A stretch of DNA of 64,000 nucleotides, from NCBI GenBank assembly GCA_020086605.1, contig JACBWW010000003.1, forward strand, positions 9,041,870 through 9,105,869. Direction: 5' to 3'. This stretch comes from Lanius collurio (Eukaryota; Chordata; Aves; Passeriformes; Laniidae). The notes beneath the pieces were generated by a model, which was given only the letters and a program-made list of their open reading frames with translations, was not told where the DNA came from and did no database searches. Within the stretch, counting starts at the first letter, position 1. Every line of letters begins with the position of its first letter. Below are positions 25,160-37,900 of the stretch, piece after piece. Position numbers and translations under genes: made by a program.

Positions 25160-25570
25160 TTTATGGAGTTAGAATACACTTGTAGATCTAATCCGGACAT
25201 AGCTTGCCCAGGAATGACAAGCAGACAGCAGATCTGTGCCATGCTTGCCGGTGGCTGGCTGCAGCCATGGGAATTTACCACTATTAAAGAACTCTGTGTC
25301 ACAGGCTGAGGTGCCTTTCCCTCTGGTGGTAAAATCTCTGTAGGGCTGGTGCAGCAAGCAGAGTTCAGCTGAGACCCAGAAGTGTGTCAATGCTCTCTCC
25401 TCCAGGGAGGAGAGCTGTCCCTGCTCCTGTTGGGTTGTGTTGGTCCCGCTCAAGGCTTCCTTATGTGCTACAAAGCACCAGCCAGAGCAGCTGCCAGCCT
25501 GGTGGCAGTGCCAAAATGCCACTGAAGGAACCGAGCCGGGGTGAACATTTGTTCTGCAGCCTGTGCTGAC
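25160..25570. other. GC-richer patch, unassigned
   Basis: This patch has more G+C and a few more CpGs (near 25194, 25249, 25447 and 25531-25537) than the flanking several kilobases. Overlapping frames (25169-25522 on minus, 117 codons; 25384-25569 on plus) have no recognised motif. It could be an old repeat, an untranslated exon or regulatory DNA. Nothing in the sequence decides between these. Confidence 0.3.
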
Positions 25571-28500
25571 AGATTTGAGTAGCTGCTGTTAAACTGTAAC
25601 TGTTGTAGAACATTTTGTGATGGTGTAAATGACTTGTAATATGTTGCAGCTGTAGGACCTGCTTACCAATGTCTCAGGGCACCCTACAAGTAAGTCTGAT
25701 GTTGGAAGGTGCAGTGTTTGTCTCCAGCTGTAAATACTCTCAAAGTTTGGAGATAATAGGTATTCATTTAGGTCAGAATGAGACCTTTCCTTGTTCCTGC
25801 TATAAAGTATAGCCTTCCTATAATATAGTAATTGTCCATTTAGAGATAATGCTTTTTTTTTTTTCAAAAATAAGTGTTTATACCCATACAAAAAGTGAAG
25901 AATTGAGTTCATTTGCCCTCCATAGTCTGCAGTGATAGCAGCAGGTGTGCTAATACACCTTCAGCTTTTCCACGTGTTAGTATTTCTCATCTCATGGCAT
26001 CCTTGTGCTCCCACCGGTCCTGGCTGAATAACCATGGAAATGACTAAAAGGAAATCTTGATTTATAGCAGCTGGATGCAGCCTCTCAAGCCAGCTCCTAA
26101 ACACCCATGTCTTCAAAAGTCTGTTTCCTGAGCTGAGGATCCTGTGGCGGTTCTGCTTGTTTGCACATTTATTTCTGTGAAAGAAGACAAGTGTAGGGGC
26201 CTGGAAATTAAAAGGAGTGTGAAGGCAGTCTGAGCTGATTCAGCATGTACTGAGTTCAGCTGAGAGTGGAAAGTTTGGCTGATTTTCTTCATGGCAGTGC
26301 AAACAATGCTGTGTTTTAGGCTGGTGACCAAACTAATGTTGGTAACACACCAATGTTTTAGCTACTGATGAATAGTCCTTGCACAACATCAAGGCTTTCT
26401 CTGTTTCATCCTTTGCCACCTCGGTCAGCAGACTGGGTGTGCGCAAGATGCTGGGAGGGGATGGAGCTGGGACAGCTGACCCCAACTGACCAAATGGATA
26501 CATCTCTCATAGCATATGATGTTATGCTTAGCAATAAAATGTGTGTGCTTGGGTGGGGGGTGTGGGAAGAGTTTTTTCCAGGATAGTTGTTTCTGGAGCA
26601 TCACTCTGGCTGGGCATAAGTTCACTGGTGTTCTTCCTTTCTTTTTCATTACTTATCGAACTATCTGTATCTTGATTGTTCATGTACTTTTTTTGCCCTT
26701 CCAATTCTCTCCCCTGTTTTGCTTGGGAGTTAAGTGATTTACCTGCTAGCTGTGGTCAATCTACCACAGGAACTGTGATTTGAGAATGAGATTAGTGAGG
26801 ACCCTTTTGCATTTAGTGCTCAGTGGTCAGTATCACCTTATGAATCCTTCATTTTTCTTTCTTGTACCTGCATTATTAGCTGTAGTATCACAGACTCTGC
26901 TTATATTTTGATTGGTAAGGTCAAGCTTAGTTACCTCTTGGCCTCATACAGACCTAACTAAGATCAAGTATATGTTGACAGCAGACCATCATATGCTCAT
27001 TCAATTGAAGATAGCCTGGGTGAAGGGGTTGAGGTATTCTCCCAAGAGAACCTCTTTAGGGAAAAGGGTCACAGTCGTGCAATAAATCAGTTCTCTTTCT
27101 GGTCCAGTAAATAATGAATCATGGTTTGCTCAGTGGCTTGGCTTCAGTGGGAAGGTGAATTATGTCACACCAGACACCCTGTGTATGGCCAGGGATTTAC
27201 TTTCTGCAGGGAAATATACATATTTCAGCCTCTTCAGGCTGAAGAGACAACAGTGTGCAGTGCTTTCCTGAACAAGTGATTTAACCACTGGGCTATTGAA
27301 CAAAAGTACTCCAGCCACTGGGAATCAGAAGTATTTGTGTCTGTAATGTTCTAAAATGCCTAATTCTTGAAGTGTGCATGAAAAATGCATTGTCCATGCC
27401 TCTCAGATTAAATCCTTCTAGAGATCTGTGAAGAGCATTTAGTCCTGCAGGAACACTGGAATGGTGTTGCTCCAAACTCCAGAGCCCATATTCCTGTTTC
27501 TCAGCTGACAACGATTAAGACCAGGATGCTATGTATTAGTTTACATGGGAATATACTTTAGAGGGTTCTTCTAACACATTTCTGTAAACTGTGGGATTAA
27601 CCCAACTAATGAGTTACTATTACTTGATTAATCTATTGGTTAAAAATTTTATACAGAAGGATCCAGCTCCCCAGTTCCAGACAACTGCCTTATGAAATTG
27701 GACAGGACTTAACCAGTAAGCCCAAGCATGTTGGTTTAAATATGGGCATGAAAAATGAAAGAATAAGCTGGAGGATAGAGTTTTGTGCAAAAAGTTTGTC
27801 TTAAATTGAATTAGAAAATAGGAAACACGTATCAGCCTTTCACAGGTACAGGTTTGTATTTTGTGTGTAATTCTCCAGCTGGGGAAACATGAAACAGGCC
27901 TTATTTTGTCTTGTATTTTTGCAACAAAATGGATGTTTATGTTCCCTATATTAAAAAGATTTTTTTTTTAACATGTCAGGTTCTTTTATTGAAAAGTGTA
28001 CCTCTCAAATTGTGATTTTAAAATTTCCATTTTTATGAGATTTGACTGTATTAGAATAACTATTTGGCATAAAAAATTTTGTGAACAGGTTTTCTTCCTA
28101 GACTATGTGCAATACTAAGGGTTTGAAATTGTCATTGTCTAAGAAAAAGGAATGACTACTGTTAGTGATGTTGTTCTTTAAGTCAAAACTCTTTCCCATC
28201 ATCAGTATTAGCAAATAAACCTGTTTGCTGCTTCCTTTACATAACCGTATCTATAAAAAAAGAAAGCCCCTTCTTTTTTTAATAATAAAAATAGACTTGC
28301 TATGTATTTTTCAGCTTATCCAATTAATATCTTGTATTACTCATAACTTCAATGCACAAGGTACAATTCTACTGTAGTCCTTGTTACCAAGTATGCCATG
28401 GTTGAATATAGTGTGACATGTTTAAATTTGCTGCAGAAAAAAAGACTCTGAAGAAGCTGCCACATGTGAAGATAAATATGTACATGACAATTAGCCAGTG

Positions 28501-29007
28501 CTCCTGTTTGTGCTTAAGTGTAGAAACCTAACCATGTTCTGCATTGTTAGTTTTTGAAATGGCTTTTATATGTGATTCAGACAAGACAATTTTGCATATT
28601 GGAACTTTTAACTTTGCTTACTAAACAATTTGTTCTTGCTTACATAAGTATGCTCAAATGTGTTTTTTTTGTATTGCTGTCACCAGGGATAAATGTGTGT
28701 GTATGGGAGAGAAGGAACATTTGTTCTCAAGATTGCATTTTCTAGGACTGAATTGGATGTATTCAATTTTATCTTTTTGTGTTGGTTTGTTTAAAAGCGT
28801 GAGGTATCTTTCTTCACTGACAAGTTTAAGAGAAGCAAAGGGAGAGTCAAATATCCATGGAGATTTTTCCTTTGAGGCTCTGATGGTAAATATCAATTAA
28901 TGTCTACCAAACTGGCTGTTCCATATCATTGCCGAATCAACAACTACAAAAGTTGGCTTGTTTTTTATGGCAGTTTAGGTAGCAATGATCTTACCATTCC
29001 ACCCACA
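25571..29007. other. Non-coding unique DNA
   Basis: No supported feature apart from short T and A runs (for example 25852-25864 and 27961-27969). The frames present are short and featureless. No CpG cluster or repeat signature. Confidence 0.55.
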
Positions 29008-29075
29008 CCCCCCCCCCCCCAAGCCTCCGTTTTGGCTTAATTGTTTGATTTTGGCTTTTTTTTTTTTTTTTTTTT
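29008..29075. repeat. Poly-C tract followed by poly-T tract
   Basis: A run of 13 C at 29008-29020 is followed 35 bases later by 20 T at 29056-29075. Both are simple homopolymers. Their closeness could suggest an old retroposed tail on the minus strand, but no body is recognised. Confidence 0.9.
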
Positions 29076-32000
29076 CTCTAATGTTTACTCCATCCCATCA
29101 CCCTGTTTCAGCAACTTAAAACAAGCTAAAATATTAACTTTTGCTTTGGAAGAGTGTAATTAATGGTAATAAATACACAATTTTCTCAATTAGAAATCTT
29201 GCTAGCCTCTTTATGTGATAACTGGGAAATGCTGATTAATGAAAAATTTAAAAGTTCATGGAAATAGTTGCTTTTTTCTAATACTGAACAGGAAATCTAT
29301 GATGCAAAATAACATGTTATACCAATCCTAAATGTTTTTACTGATTGTGCAGTGTTTCTTCTTTGTCTTTCACAACTTTTCTCTATTGCCTTTTGTGATA
29401 GGATTTTAAAGAATTATATGTTTCCTCCATAAAATGGGAACTAGCATATTAGTGATAAAAACAGATGTCAGTGTTTTAACCAGTTATCATACCAAGCTAG
29501 TTATCTGAAGCCTTGAAAACACTTTTGTATACCTATTTTATTTGGACAAATGTGAAAAACACAGACTTGATGGGTGGAAAAAGATATTTCCAAGTGTATT
29601 ATGGGCCAGGCAGGGATTAGTCTGTTCATATCTAACAAAAATAATCTTCTTGTTTTGAAAAACTTATTTAGGAATCTGGGTGCGAGTGCAAGCACATATG
29701 GATCATTGAACCAGATGTTTTCTCTGCAGCACATTGGTCTTCTTCCTGTGGAAGCCCAGGGTAACAAAAGGAAGAATAAATGTTTTAGGAGCAATGGCTG
29801 AAAGATTTGGAGCCAAGCTGATGGAGCAAAAAACAAAATCCATCTTCAGCCCTCCCAAGGATACTTGGAAGAGGAGTGGTGATGGAAAATACAGTTGATT
29901 TATCTGGGGGAGAGGAGGAGATGCAGTGAAAACATTTAGTGAACAGACATGAAATGTTATTGCATTGCTCAAGATGTGGTATATTTAAGATGCATTTCTA
30001 ACAAAAAGGAGCATGAAAAAAAATGTAGACCACCCATCTAAACATGGAAAGGAAATAGTCTAGAAAAGAGAGAAGAAATTCAGAGGGGACTGTGAGAGAA
30101 GCTTTGGACTCAAGGCACTGCTAGTGGAAGCTGCTAATGGCAGTGGTGCCGTGAGGATGGCTTACAAAGTGATGGGCAAATGACTGAGATGAGTTGCACC
30201 AACAGATCAATGCCACTGAAATCAGGCCTTGCTATATCTAGAACAGTTTTGTGTCAAACTGTGAATGGGGCTTACTGGAGTGAAGGGAAAGCAATCAGCT
30301 GGATGAACGTTTGCTTTTCCAGAGGGAAATTTTGTGGCTTTAGTTATACTCTAGGAATTAATTCATGTTATTCTGTTTACTTCCCTTGTTTTCTCTTTTT
30401 TCATTAAAAATGGAAATGTTTGCCTGTTTTACTTAAAATTGTAGATGGGGAGAAGTGGTAGCTGTGAGTGCAATTAGTATAATTGCCCCAGGTCTTTGCA
30501 TAGGTCTTCAAGCAAGTGGTTACCTGGGAAGTCCTTTAAATTTGAATGCATCTGTGTTCTTGTCAGCCGAATCGTGGCAGGAAGGTTACACTGAAAAGTG
30601 ATTTGGATGTTCAGCTGGCTGAAGTAGTGACATATTAATTCCCAGGAATAGCAAATATAAATAATGAATATAAATGCATCAAAGCCAATGCTGAATTAAG
30701 GCTCAGCTTCTGGTTGTGATGTTGAAGGAAGGAGAGGCAAAGGCATGCCTATTTCCATGCACATTTCTAAACACAAGATTAGCTGGGACTTTTACGTGTT
30801 TATATTCTGTTTTAGGGAAAGGTAACAGTAGTTAAACATGGAATGAAAGATTTTTCCTTTTTCTCTCTTTGAGTCTTGGCAAATATAGTAGTGAGCCTTT
30901 CTGCCTTGAGACAACAAATGACTGCAATACCCTTTCAAAAGCAGGTATCTAAGGAGCTGCATGTTTTCAGTATGTACAGCCCTTACCCTCATATGCAAGC
31001 AAATACTGCCTGTGGTAACAAAGCTGTCATGCTAGCTTGGAATTTAGGAGATGTTTTATGCATTGCTGCACTCAGAGAAGCTCCTTTCAGTAGAGTGGAT
31101 TATAAAAGTAGTTGCTGGGGAACACTGTTTGTGACATGTTTTAGGTGATGGCATTTTTGACTGTTGTTTTAACATACTTTGCCTTTAGCAATCCGTAACT
31201 GTTCCAGTTCTGCTGTTATGTCAGCTTTATTAAGCCTAAACCCCAAGAGCCATAGGGATGGGGTTTTTTAATTTATGTTTTTCTGTTTATGTTTGTGATT
31301 CCCCGTTATTGGCTAAGTGGATTTAAATGTCTCATGTTTAATGTTTTACCTTTAAATTTGTTTTTTACCTTTCTAATGCTGAAGTGCTACTCATGTTACT
31401 CTTACTATTGCTTGATCTTGAGGAACTCTACTCATTTCCTTTTGGAAGGCTTTCGAAATTCTTGAAATTTGGCTGACAAAAGTAGTATTTCTCAGAAAGA
31501 CTGCTGAAGTTGTCAGTTTGGTTCTCTGAGGGTTGCGAATCATTTAGCAGCAGCTTCTACAGATCTGTCAAATCTCATGTGTTATACATAGGACTCATTC
31601 ATTTGGTCTCTGTCTCTGGATCATTTATTTTCAACAGTTCTGCAGCTTCTCTTCTACTCTTCAAGCACTGACATTAAGGCAATCGCTGACCATACAGAGA
31701 GTCAGAGGAAAATTTGGATTCTGCAGCAGTAATGACAAAAATATTGCTTTCCTTCAAGCTGCTGGTGCCATCTATAGTGGGGAAAAGTGATTGTTTTTCC
31801 CTTATTGTTTGATGGATCTTCCCTAGGGCTTGCAAAATTATTAGTTTTTTCATGACAGGGAGACTCATACACAATGTATAGACAGAGAAACGCATACATG
31901 TGGACACAGACTGCTCTTGAGCATTACTGAATTGACTTTATTACGTACTTTCTTTCCACCCTGTCCCTTTCACTCACCTTGACTGAAAGGTGAGGGAACC

Positions 32001-34880
32001 TTGTCATGCCTCGCTTCTTGGAGCCTTAGCAATCAGTGCTACTTACACTTGTGCTCCTCTCTGAAGTCTTTCTAGGTAGAGATTTACATGGTCATCTTCA
32101 CTCTCTCCAACTCTACTCAGTTGGAGATTTGTTTGGCAAAAATGGCTCAGTTCTCTGCTGGTGTTATTTTGAGATAAAGTACAATATGCTGCTCTGTAAA
32201 TATGGTGCTTTGTAGCAAGAAAAATATCGGCCTATTTCTAATTCCCTACGATGGCATCTTGTTCTTTGGGATTTCTTGGCTGGAGATGCATACACATTCA
32301 TATTTTTGCAGTGAACATTGATACTGTCGTGTCTCAGATACATGAGATGTGTTGAACACACGTAATATATGGAGTAGAAATATCCAAGTGGGAAGACAAA
32401 ATAAACCCAGGAAATTCCAAATATGTGTCAAACCCTCTGAAGTGTGACAGTAAGCTTTAAGAATGCTGAATAAATCAGTAAAAAATAGGGGGCAAAGGCA
32501 ACTCAGTCCATAATTTGCATTTTTTATTGAGTAGGTAGAGGAGGAAGGAATAATTGTCTCGGTTTCTGATGAACAGAACATGAACTAACTTAACCCTGTC
32601 TGTTGATACTTCAGAAAACTTAAGGTAGGTGTTGGAGTGTTATTTTGTGTTAGAGTTTGGTCTTGGTTGTTTATTTTTTGGGGAAAAGAGGGTTTGTTTT
32701 TAGTGGTTTTCATTTTATTTTCTCAGATCAGTAGCTGGAAAACTTAAGGACTTCAAGATTTGGTGTAGTGAATAAAGGCTAAAATACAGTTACCCTGTGA
32801 TATTTGGAGCACTAATATAATTTCTGTTGCTTTTTTCATTGCTAGTGCCATCTGTATTCCTGCAACGCATTCCTTGAGCTACCTTCTTGTTGTCCTGAAT
32901 AGCTCATTATTAGGTGGCATGAAAAAGTAAGAAGCTGTTAAAAAGGAGTCAGAATGACATTTTGAGTAATTTGGGTCGTTGCTGGATGGAAAGGTAGTCT
33001 GATGTTTTACATCTGAGTCATGGGTATATTAGTTTGTCAGGTGTTTCTTTTAATCTTACAGTAGTGTCTTTAAACTGTTATTTGGATTAATATTGCATGC
33101 AACAAAATTTGTCATGGCATCAGAATTCCATTATCATATTAACAAATCAACATAATCAGATTTGGTTTTTTTTTCTTGAAACTTCTCATTTGGTCGCAAT
33201 TGTGATACAGCTTCCCCAAACGTGACAACAGGATCCAACTGCACTGTTAGAGCAGTGGTTATAAATCCAGCCAATGCCCATGCTACCTAGTGATTAACTA
33301 GTTCCTGCAACTGCATAGATCTCTACAGATAGCTGTAGCCTGCAAGGTGAAGTGATTGCTCATAACTACTGAGCAGATATCCCTGTACATCACTGCATGA
33401 AGTTATCAATCCTTTTCAAGGTCAAAAGGATATTTCTCAAAAGCAGCCTTTGCTGCAATCCACAAAGGCAATAGTGCAAGCAAGATTTCATTCTTGAGCA
33501 CTTTTGTTGCTATTAGAACTTCAGGATTATAGGCATTTTAAGCACATGCAAGCCAGCACAAAAAATACGGGGCATAGTTGCAGGGTATATCACCTTCAGG
33601 GCTCATCTTCTCCTAAGTCCCCCAGTTTTCAGCCACAGAAATTATAGAACATGCAAATGTGGCTGCTACTTCCATCTTCTTTCCTTCTTTTGGGCTAAGC
33701 TTCTATTTCAAATAACAGTGAAATATCTTTATTTTTGCTGTATATGTTCCTTAGTTTTGGTTGTTTTTTTTTCTAGTCAGATTATACTACAAAATGCATA
33801 AATGCAGTTATCTTGTAAATGCTTTTTCATATCATAGATGCAAGTTCTCGTGGAGTTTGTTTCCAGTTCTGCTGGTAATTTAAGTGCCTGGCTGTGTATG
33901 GCTTTGACCTTTTTTGAGGCCGTTTCTTTCATATTACTGAGACTTAATGCATGTAAAGTGTTGATTATTACATCACTACTGCCACATCCATCCTTACTAT
34001 GCAGAAAAACTGACTTCATAAATGAGCTTTGTACATATGAATGTAGGTTCATTTTTCAGTGTTGCCCAAAGTATTTTTGAGTGATTTCGGGTGAAGAAAG
34101 TATTATTTTTATCCTCTGTAAAGTGGCAGTTTATATTTCTGTCTTGGAACTACTTGGGGAAAACAAATCCATTAATATATGTAAGAAGCTCAGAAATGGC
34201 ACTAACAAGAATCTCAAAAATCTAGCCAAAGAGCAAAAATTTTTCTGGATTAAAAAAACTGGGAAGTTACAAGATTTTCTTTCTTTTATCCTATCTTGTG
34301 CTTTTGTTTTTGTAATTCTCTATTGTCTACAGAAGTTCTGTAATTTCAAAACAGAATCTGGCGTAATATTGAGGAGAAAAGCATGTAAAACCAAAATAAA
34401 TAATTTTGTTCATAGTGGTATAATAATGAACTCCAACTCACTTTAAGCATGAATTAAATTCTTTCATGTTCAAAGAGTATAGAGTTTCCTACCTAAGATC
34501 ACAAAATGTGCTCTTAGATTCACCAGGAGTTTTCTTAGAATGTACAAGAAAATGAATTTATTATTTTGACTTAAAATCAATTTAAACACAATCCCTTTTG
34601 GAACATTAGTATTTGTCAGACCATTTTTATGTCCCTAATGATCTTAATGGAGCATCAGAAGCTCTTTAAACATGCTAGGTCTTTGTTCAGCTTCATTTGC
34701 AGGTGATTATTTTTGATTTAGAAAAAATTCTATCCCTTTAAAATTATAACTCACAAACAGGCCTTGATAGAGGAAGAGAGTAGGCTTTCATGGAAAATTT
34801 CAGTGGCAGGTAACACAACATTGTAGAGGCACATTAGCAATGCATTTTCATGACTAATGTATCTAGAATCCAGGAAGCTT
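29076..34880. other. Non-coding unique DNA
   Basis: Almost 6 kb without a supported gene or repeat. It holds a small perfect hairpin at 31973-31994 and purine-rich stretches around 30000-30120. Reading frames at 29501-29836 (minus), 31674-31907 (minus), 32246-32581 (minus) and 34081-34446 (plus) are 77 to 121 codons of low-information sequence with no domain. Confidence 0.5.
31973..31994. repeat. Short perfect inverted repeat (8-bp arms, 6-nt loop)
   Basis: The arms ctcacctt (31973-31980) and aaggtgag (31987-31994) flank gactga. This is too short for a microRNA precursor. The minus-strand reading caaggtgagtg also resembles a splice donor. Probably chance. Confidence 0.6.
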
Positions 34881-34892
34881 AACTTTTATTTA

Positions 34893-34972
34893 GAGAGATA
34901 TAATTTATACTCTAAAAATTATTTTTCAATGATTTATAAATTAATAATTTAATTATTTTCTATTTAATGTAT
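34893..34972. other. Very AT-rich segment
   Basis: About 80 bases are almost free of G and C (aatttatactc, gatttataaattaataattt, aattattttctatttaatg). Such segments can act as matrix-attachment or easily unwound DNA, but no specific motif supports that here. Confidence 0.5.
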
Positions 34973-37900
34973 CCGGTCGATATCAACTTTAATGCAATTT
35001 TGATTTGAAGGTGTGTTTAGATGCATAGTTATGATAGTAGGTGTGAGTCTGTTTTGGAAGATCTTACTAAATCTATAAAAGGTGTGTGAAAAATGTCATG
35101 TACACCATGTGCTAGTTATGTAAGGGCTTAAGGCAAAGCCTTACAAACTCAAAGGAAGTATTTTCTGAAGGGCTGTAGGTCAAGTGCTAAATGAGCAAGT
35201 GAAATCAAAGGTATCAAATATTGTGTCTGCTTGGTTTTGTGGACAGAATACACCCTGAAGAGCATTGGTGCCATTTTTTGCACACTATCAGTGAATGTGA
35301 AGAGAGAATGGGATGTTTAGCACAATCTGGTATTGATATCAGTGTTCCCACATCCCCTACCCCCTACAATTGGCTGTCTACAACATTTCATATGATTCCC
35401 CAATTACCTGTTCTTTGATGTCACCTTTAGGCACTTTGATATATTCTGTAATGAGCAGGGTTTCATCCTTTATGAGCATTGAGCATTAGGTGCAAATGTT
35501 GTTCTGGCTCTGCACACACAAAATATTTTTGACATGCTAATGTTGTAACTTTGTGGAAGCAAAAATACACTTGAGAATGCAATCACAATTTTTGACAGTA
35601 CAGATTTATTTTTAGTATTTTGTTCATATTATATTTTTTCCTATTAATCTGTCACCACACTTGATGGATAGAGTAAGATGCCCTTCTTGCTGTGTGCAGG
35701 TGTTACATGGATTTGAGATATAAATCTTTATTTACTTATTTATTTTCTCTTGGACTTTGGGGTTAAAGGCCCAAGAATAAGTAACTATAGTCTTTCTTGA
35801 CTTGCAACAATTAATTATAGATTTTTATAGTCATAAAGGAGAAAATTTGAATTGTTGTACATCATGTTTCTGGAAGCCAAGACCAGATCATCTCTCTAAA
35901 AGCTCTTTTCTCCTTAAGAATCAGTTTAAAGTATCAATGTAAATAACTTTAGCCTAACATAACCTGTCTACAACTGTTAATGCTAAGATTGAAGAAATTT
36001 GCATTAATTTATTTGTTTTCTTCTAACAAAGTAGCTGTGAGAATTGTATGAAAGTAACAAATGGAAGAGCTGGCTGCCGGTAATTGATGAAAGGTAACTG
36101 ATCTTAAGAGCAGTAAAATAGAATCTGTGTTTTTAATCTGGAGTCAAGAAGAGATGCTCAGTGTGTAAATGCATTCTGTGTTAATTTTAAACTATAAACT
36201 TCTATGTCAGTATGGGAACACAACAGAAGGAAAGAAATGCCTCATAGTGAAAGTCCTTGTTCAGCATAAGGTCCCTGCTGTGGGCTCCTCTGAGAATCAC
36301 ACTACACTCATACCTTCTGAGGTGTAGAGTAGCTTGATGCCTGAAGTGGCTACCTAAAACCAGAAACTAGACAAGAGTAAGGGAATAAAGGTAGGTATTC
36401 ATTTGAAAGGCCTTCAAAGGTACACTTTGGGGAGTCCAGTCTACTGCCAAGATGGACCCCAAGATGGATGACAAGTCAATGGATATGAAAAAAACAGATG
36501 GCACTTGGCATGTCTTTCATCCCTTTGCTGGAATTCGTATTAGTAGAATAATTATCTGGAGCTGGTAGGAAAATAAGATTAGAATAGTAACATCCATAAA
36601 GAGGCTCCTTAAGGTCACATGGGTTTCTTCATAATCTTGTTATTTTACAACTTATTAAAATATTAAACTGTTGCTTTGATTTAAAAAAAAAAAACAAACC
36701 ATATTTTTGTTCTCATTGCTTTAGGTTTTTGATGAAAATATCTTGATGTCATCGTGTGATAAATGTTTTTTTTTAAATGTTGATTATGCTGTGGTGACTT
36801 ACATAACTTTGTGGGAATGGAAATATTTATTTTGGTTAAATTAATGAAAATGTTTGGAATTAAATGCTCCAGGTCGTTTAAATTATCATTGGATAAATAA
36901 TTTGTTTTCATTTAAAGCAAGTCAGTGCATCTCTGATCTAGAATTCTTCCTAGCTTTCAATAATGCAGTAACAGATCAGAGAGCCTGTGCAGTCACTGCT
37001 GTCACTCACTAAGCTGATTTAGAACTGCCCGAAGAGGCACCATTTTGCTTGTGATCCTACAGTTTCACTGACTCTTGGAACACAAACTCTACGACTGTTC
37101 CCCCTGCTACTGTTCAGCAACTGTTGAGTAACACCTACAAATATTAAATCTGAGGATCTTCTTACTGCTCTCCTTAGTCTTTTCACCTTAATAGCCTCAT
37201 TTACTCCTCTTTATTTTCCCACATTTTTCCAGTTGTGTTAAAAATAGCCTTCAACTACCATCAACACAAAAAATATTTTGCTGAGTAATTTATTGCACCT
37301 TCAGTTGACCTTATCACACTTCTGCTCATATTCCTTTTGTCCTGCAGAGTCAGCTGCACAGCACTTCTTTGGCTGGTTTAGGAGATGATAAGATTCTGAC
37401 TGCTTTAGGCTGAAGCACACTGAGGATCTCATGTGGGATAGCAGATTAAGCAATACCCAGTGCATTGTATCAGGGTAGTTTATAATTTACATCACTAAAT
37501 GAACATAACTGGTGGGTTAACTTTGCCATTCATAGTGTACTAATTAGTTTTAAAACTCAATCAGTGGAACAGGAGGTGAGGGACAGATACAGAACATATT
37601 TGTAAAAGCCAAATTTAGCTTAAATATTTGGTATATTCTTAAAATGTTTTCTTTGTAAACAAAGGAATACAGATTCTATGAACATTTATATTAGCAAATA
37701 TACTAATATATTGATGGAAACAAAATACAAAAATTACTAGCTGTATAATTAAAGTAGGATGCTGGGTGTTCAGGAAATATTTTTCTTCTCCATATGGAGT
37801 CCTTAATTTGAATATTACTGCAGAGACTGTAAATCAAGTATACCCCAAAGTCCTTGGCATGTGGTCTCATTGTGACTTAAGGAGACACTGACAATTCTGA

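Noticed and set aside
31973..31994. Hairpin considered as a microRNA precursor
   Set aside because: Only 8 paired bases with a 6-nt loop, far below the roughly 25-bp stem a precursor needs.
34081..34446. 121-codon forward frame with a hydrophobic segment
   Set aside because: The membrane-like stretch comes from T-rich codons (ttt/att/ctt). There is no supporting exon structure or homology that I can recognise.
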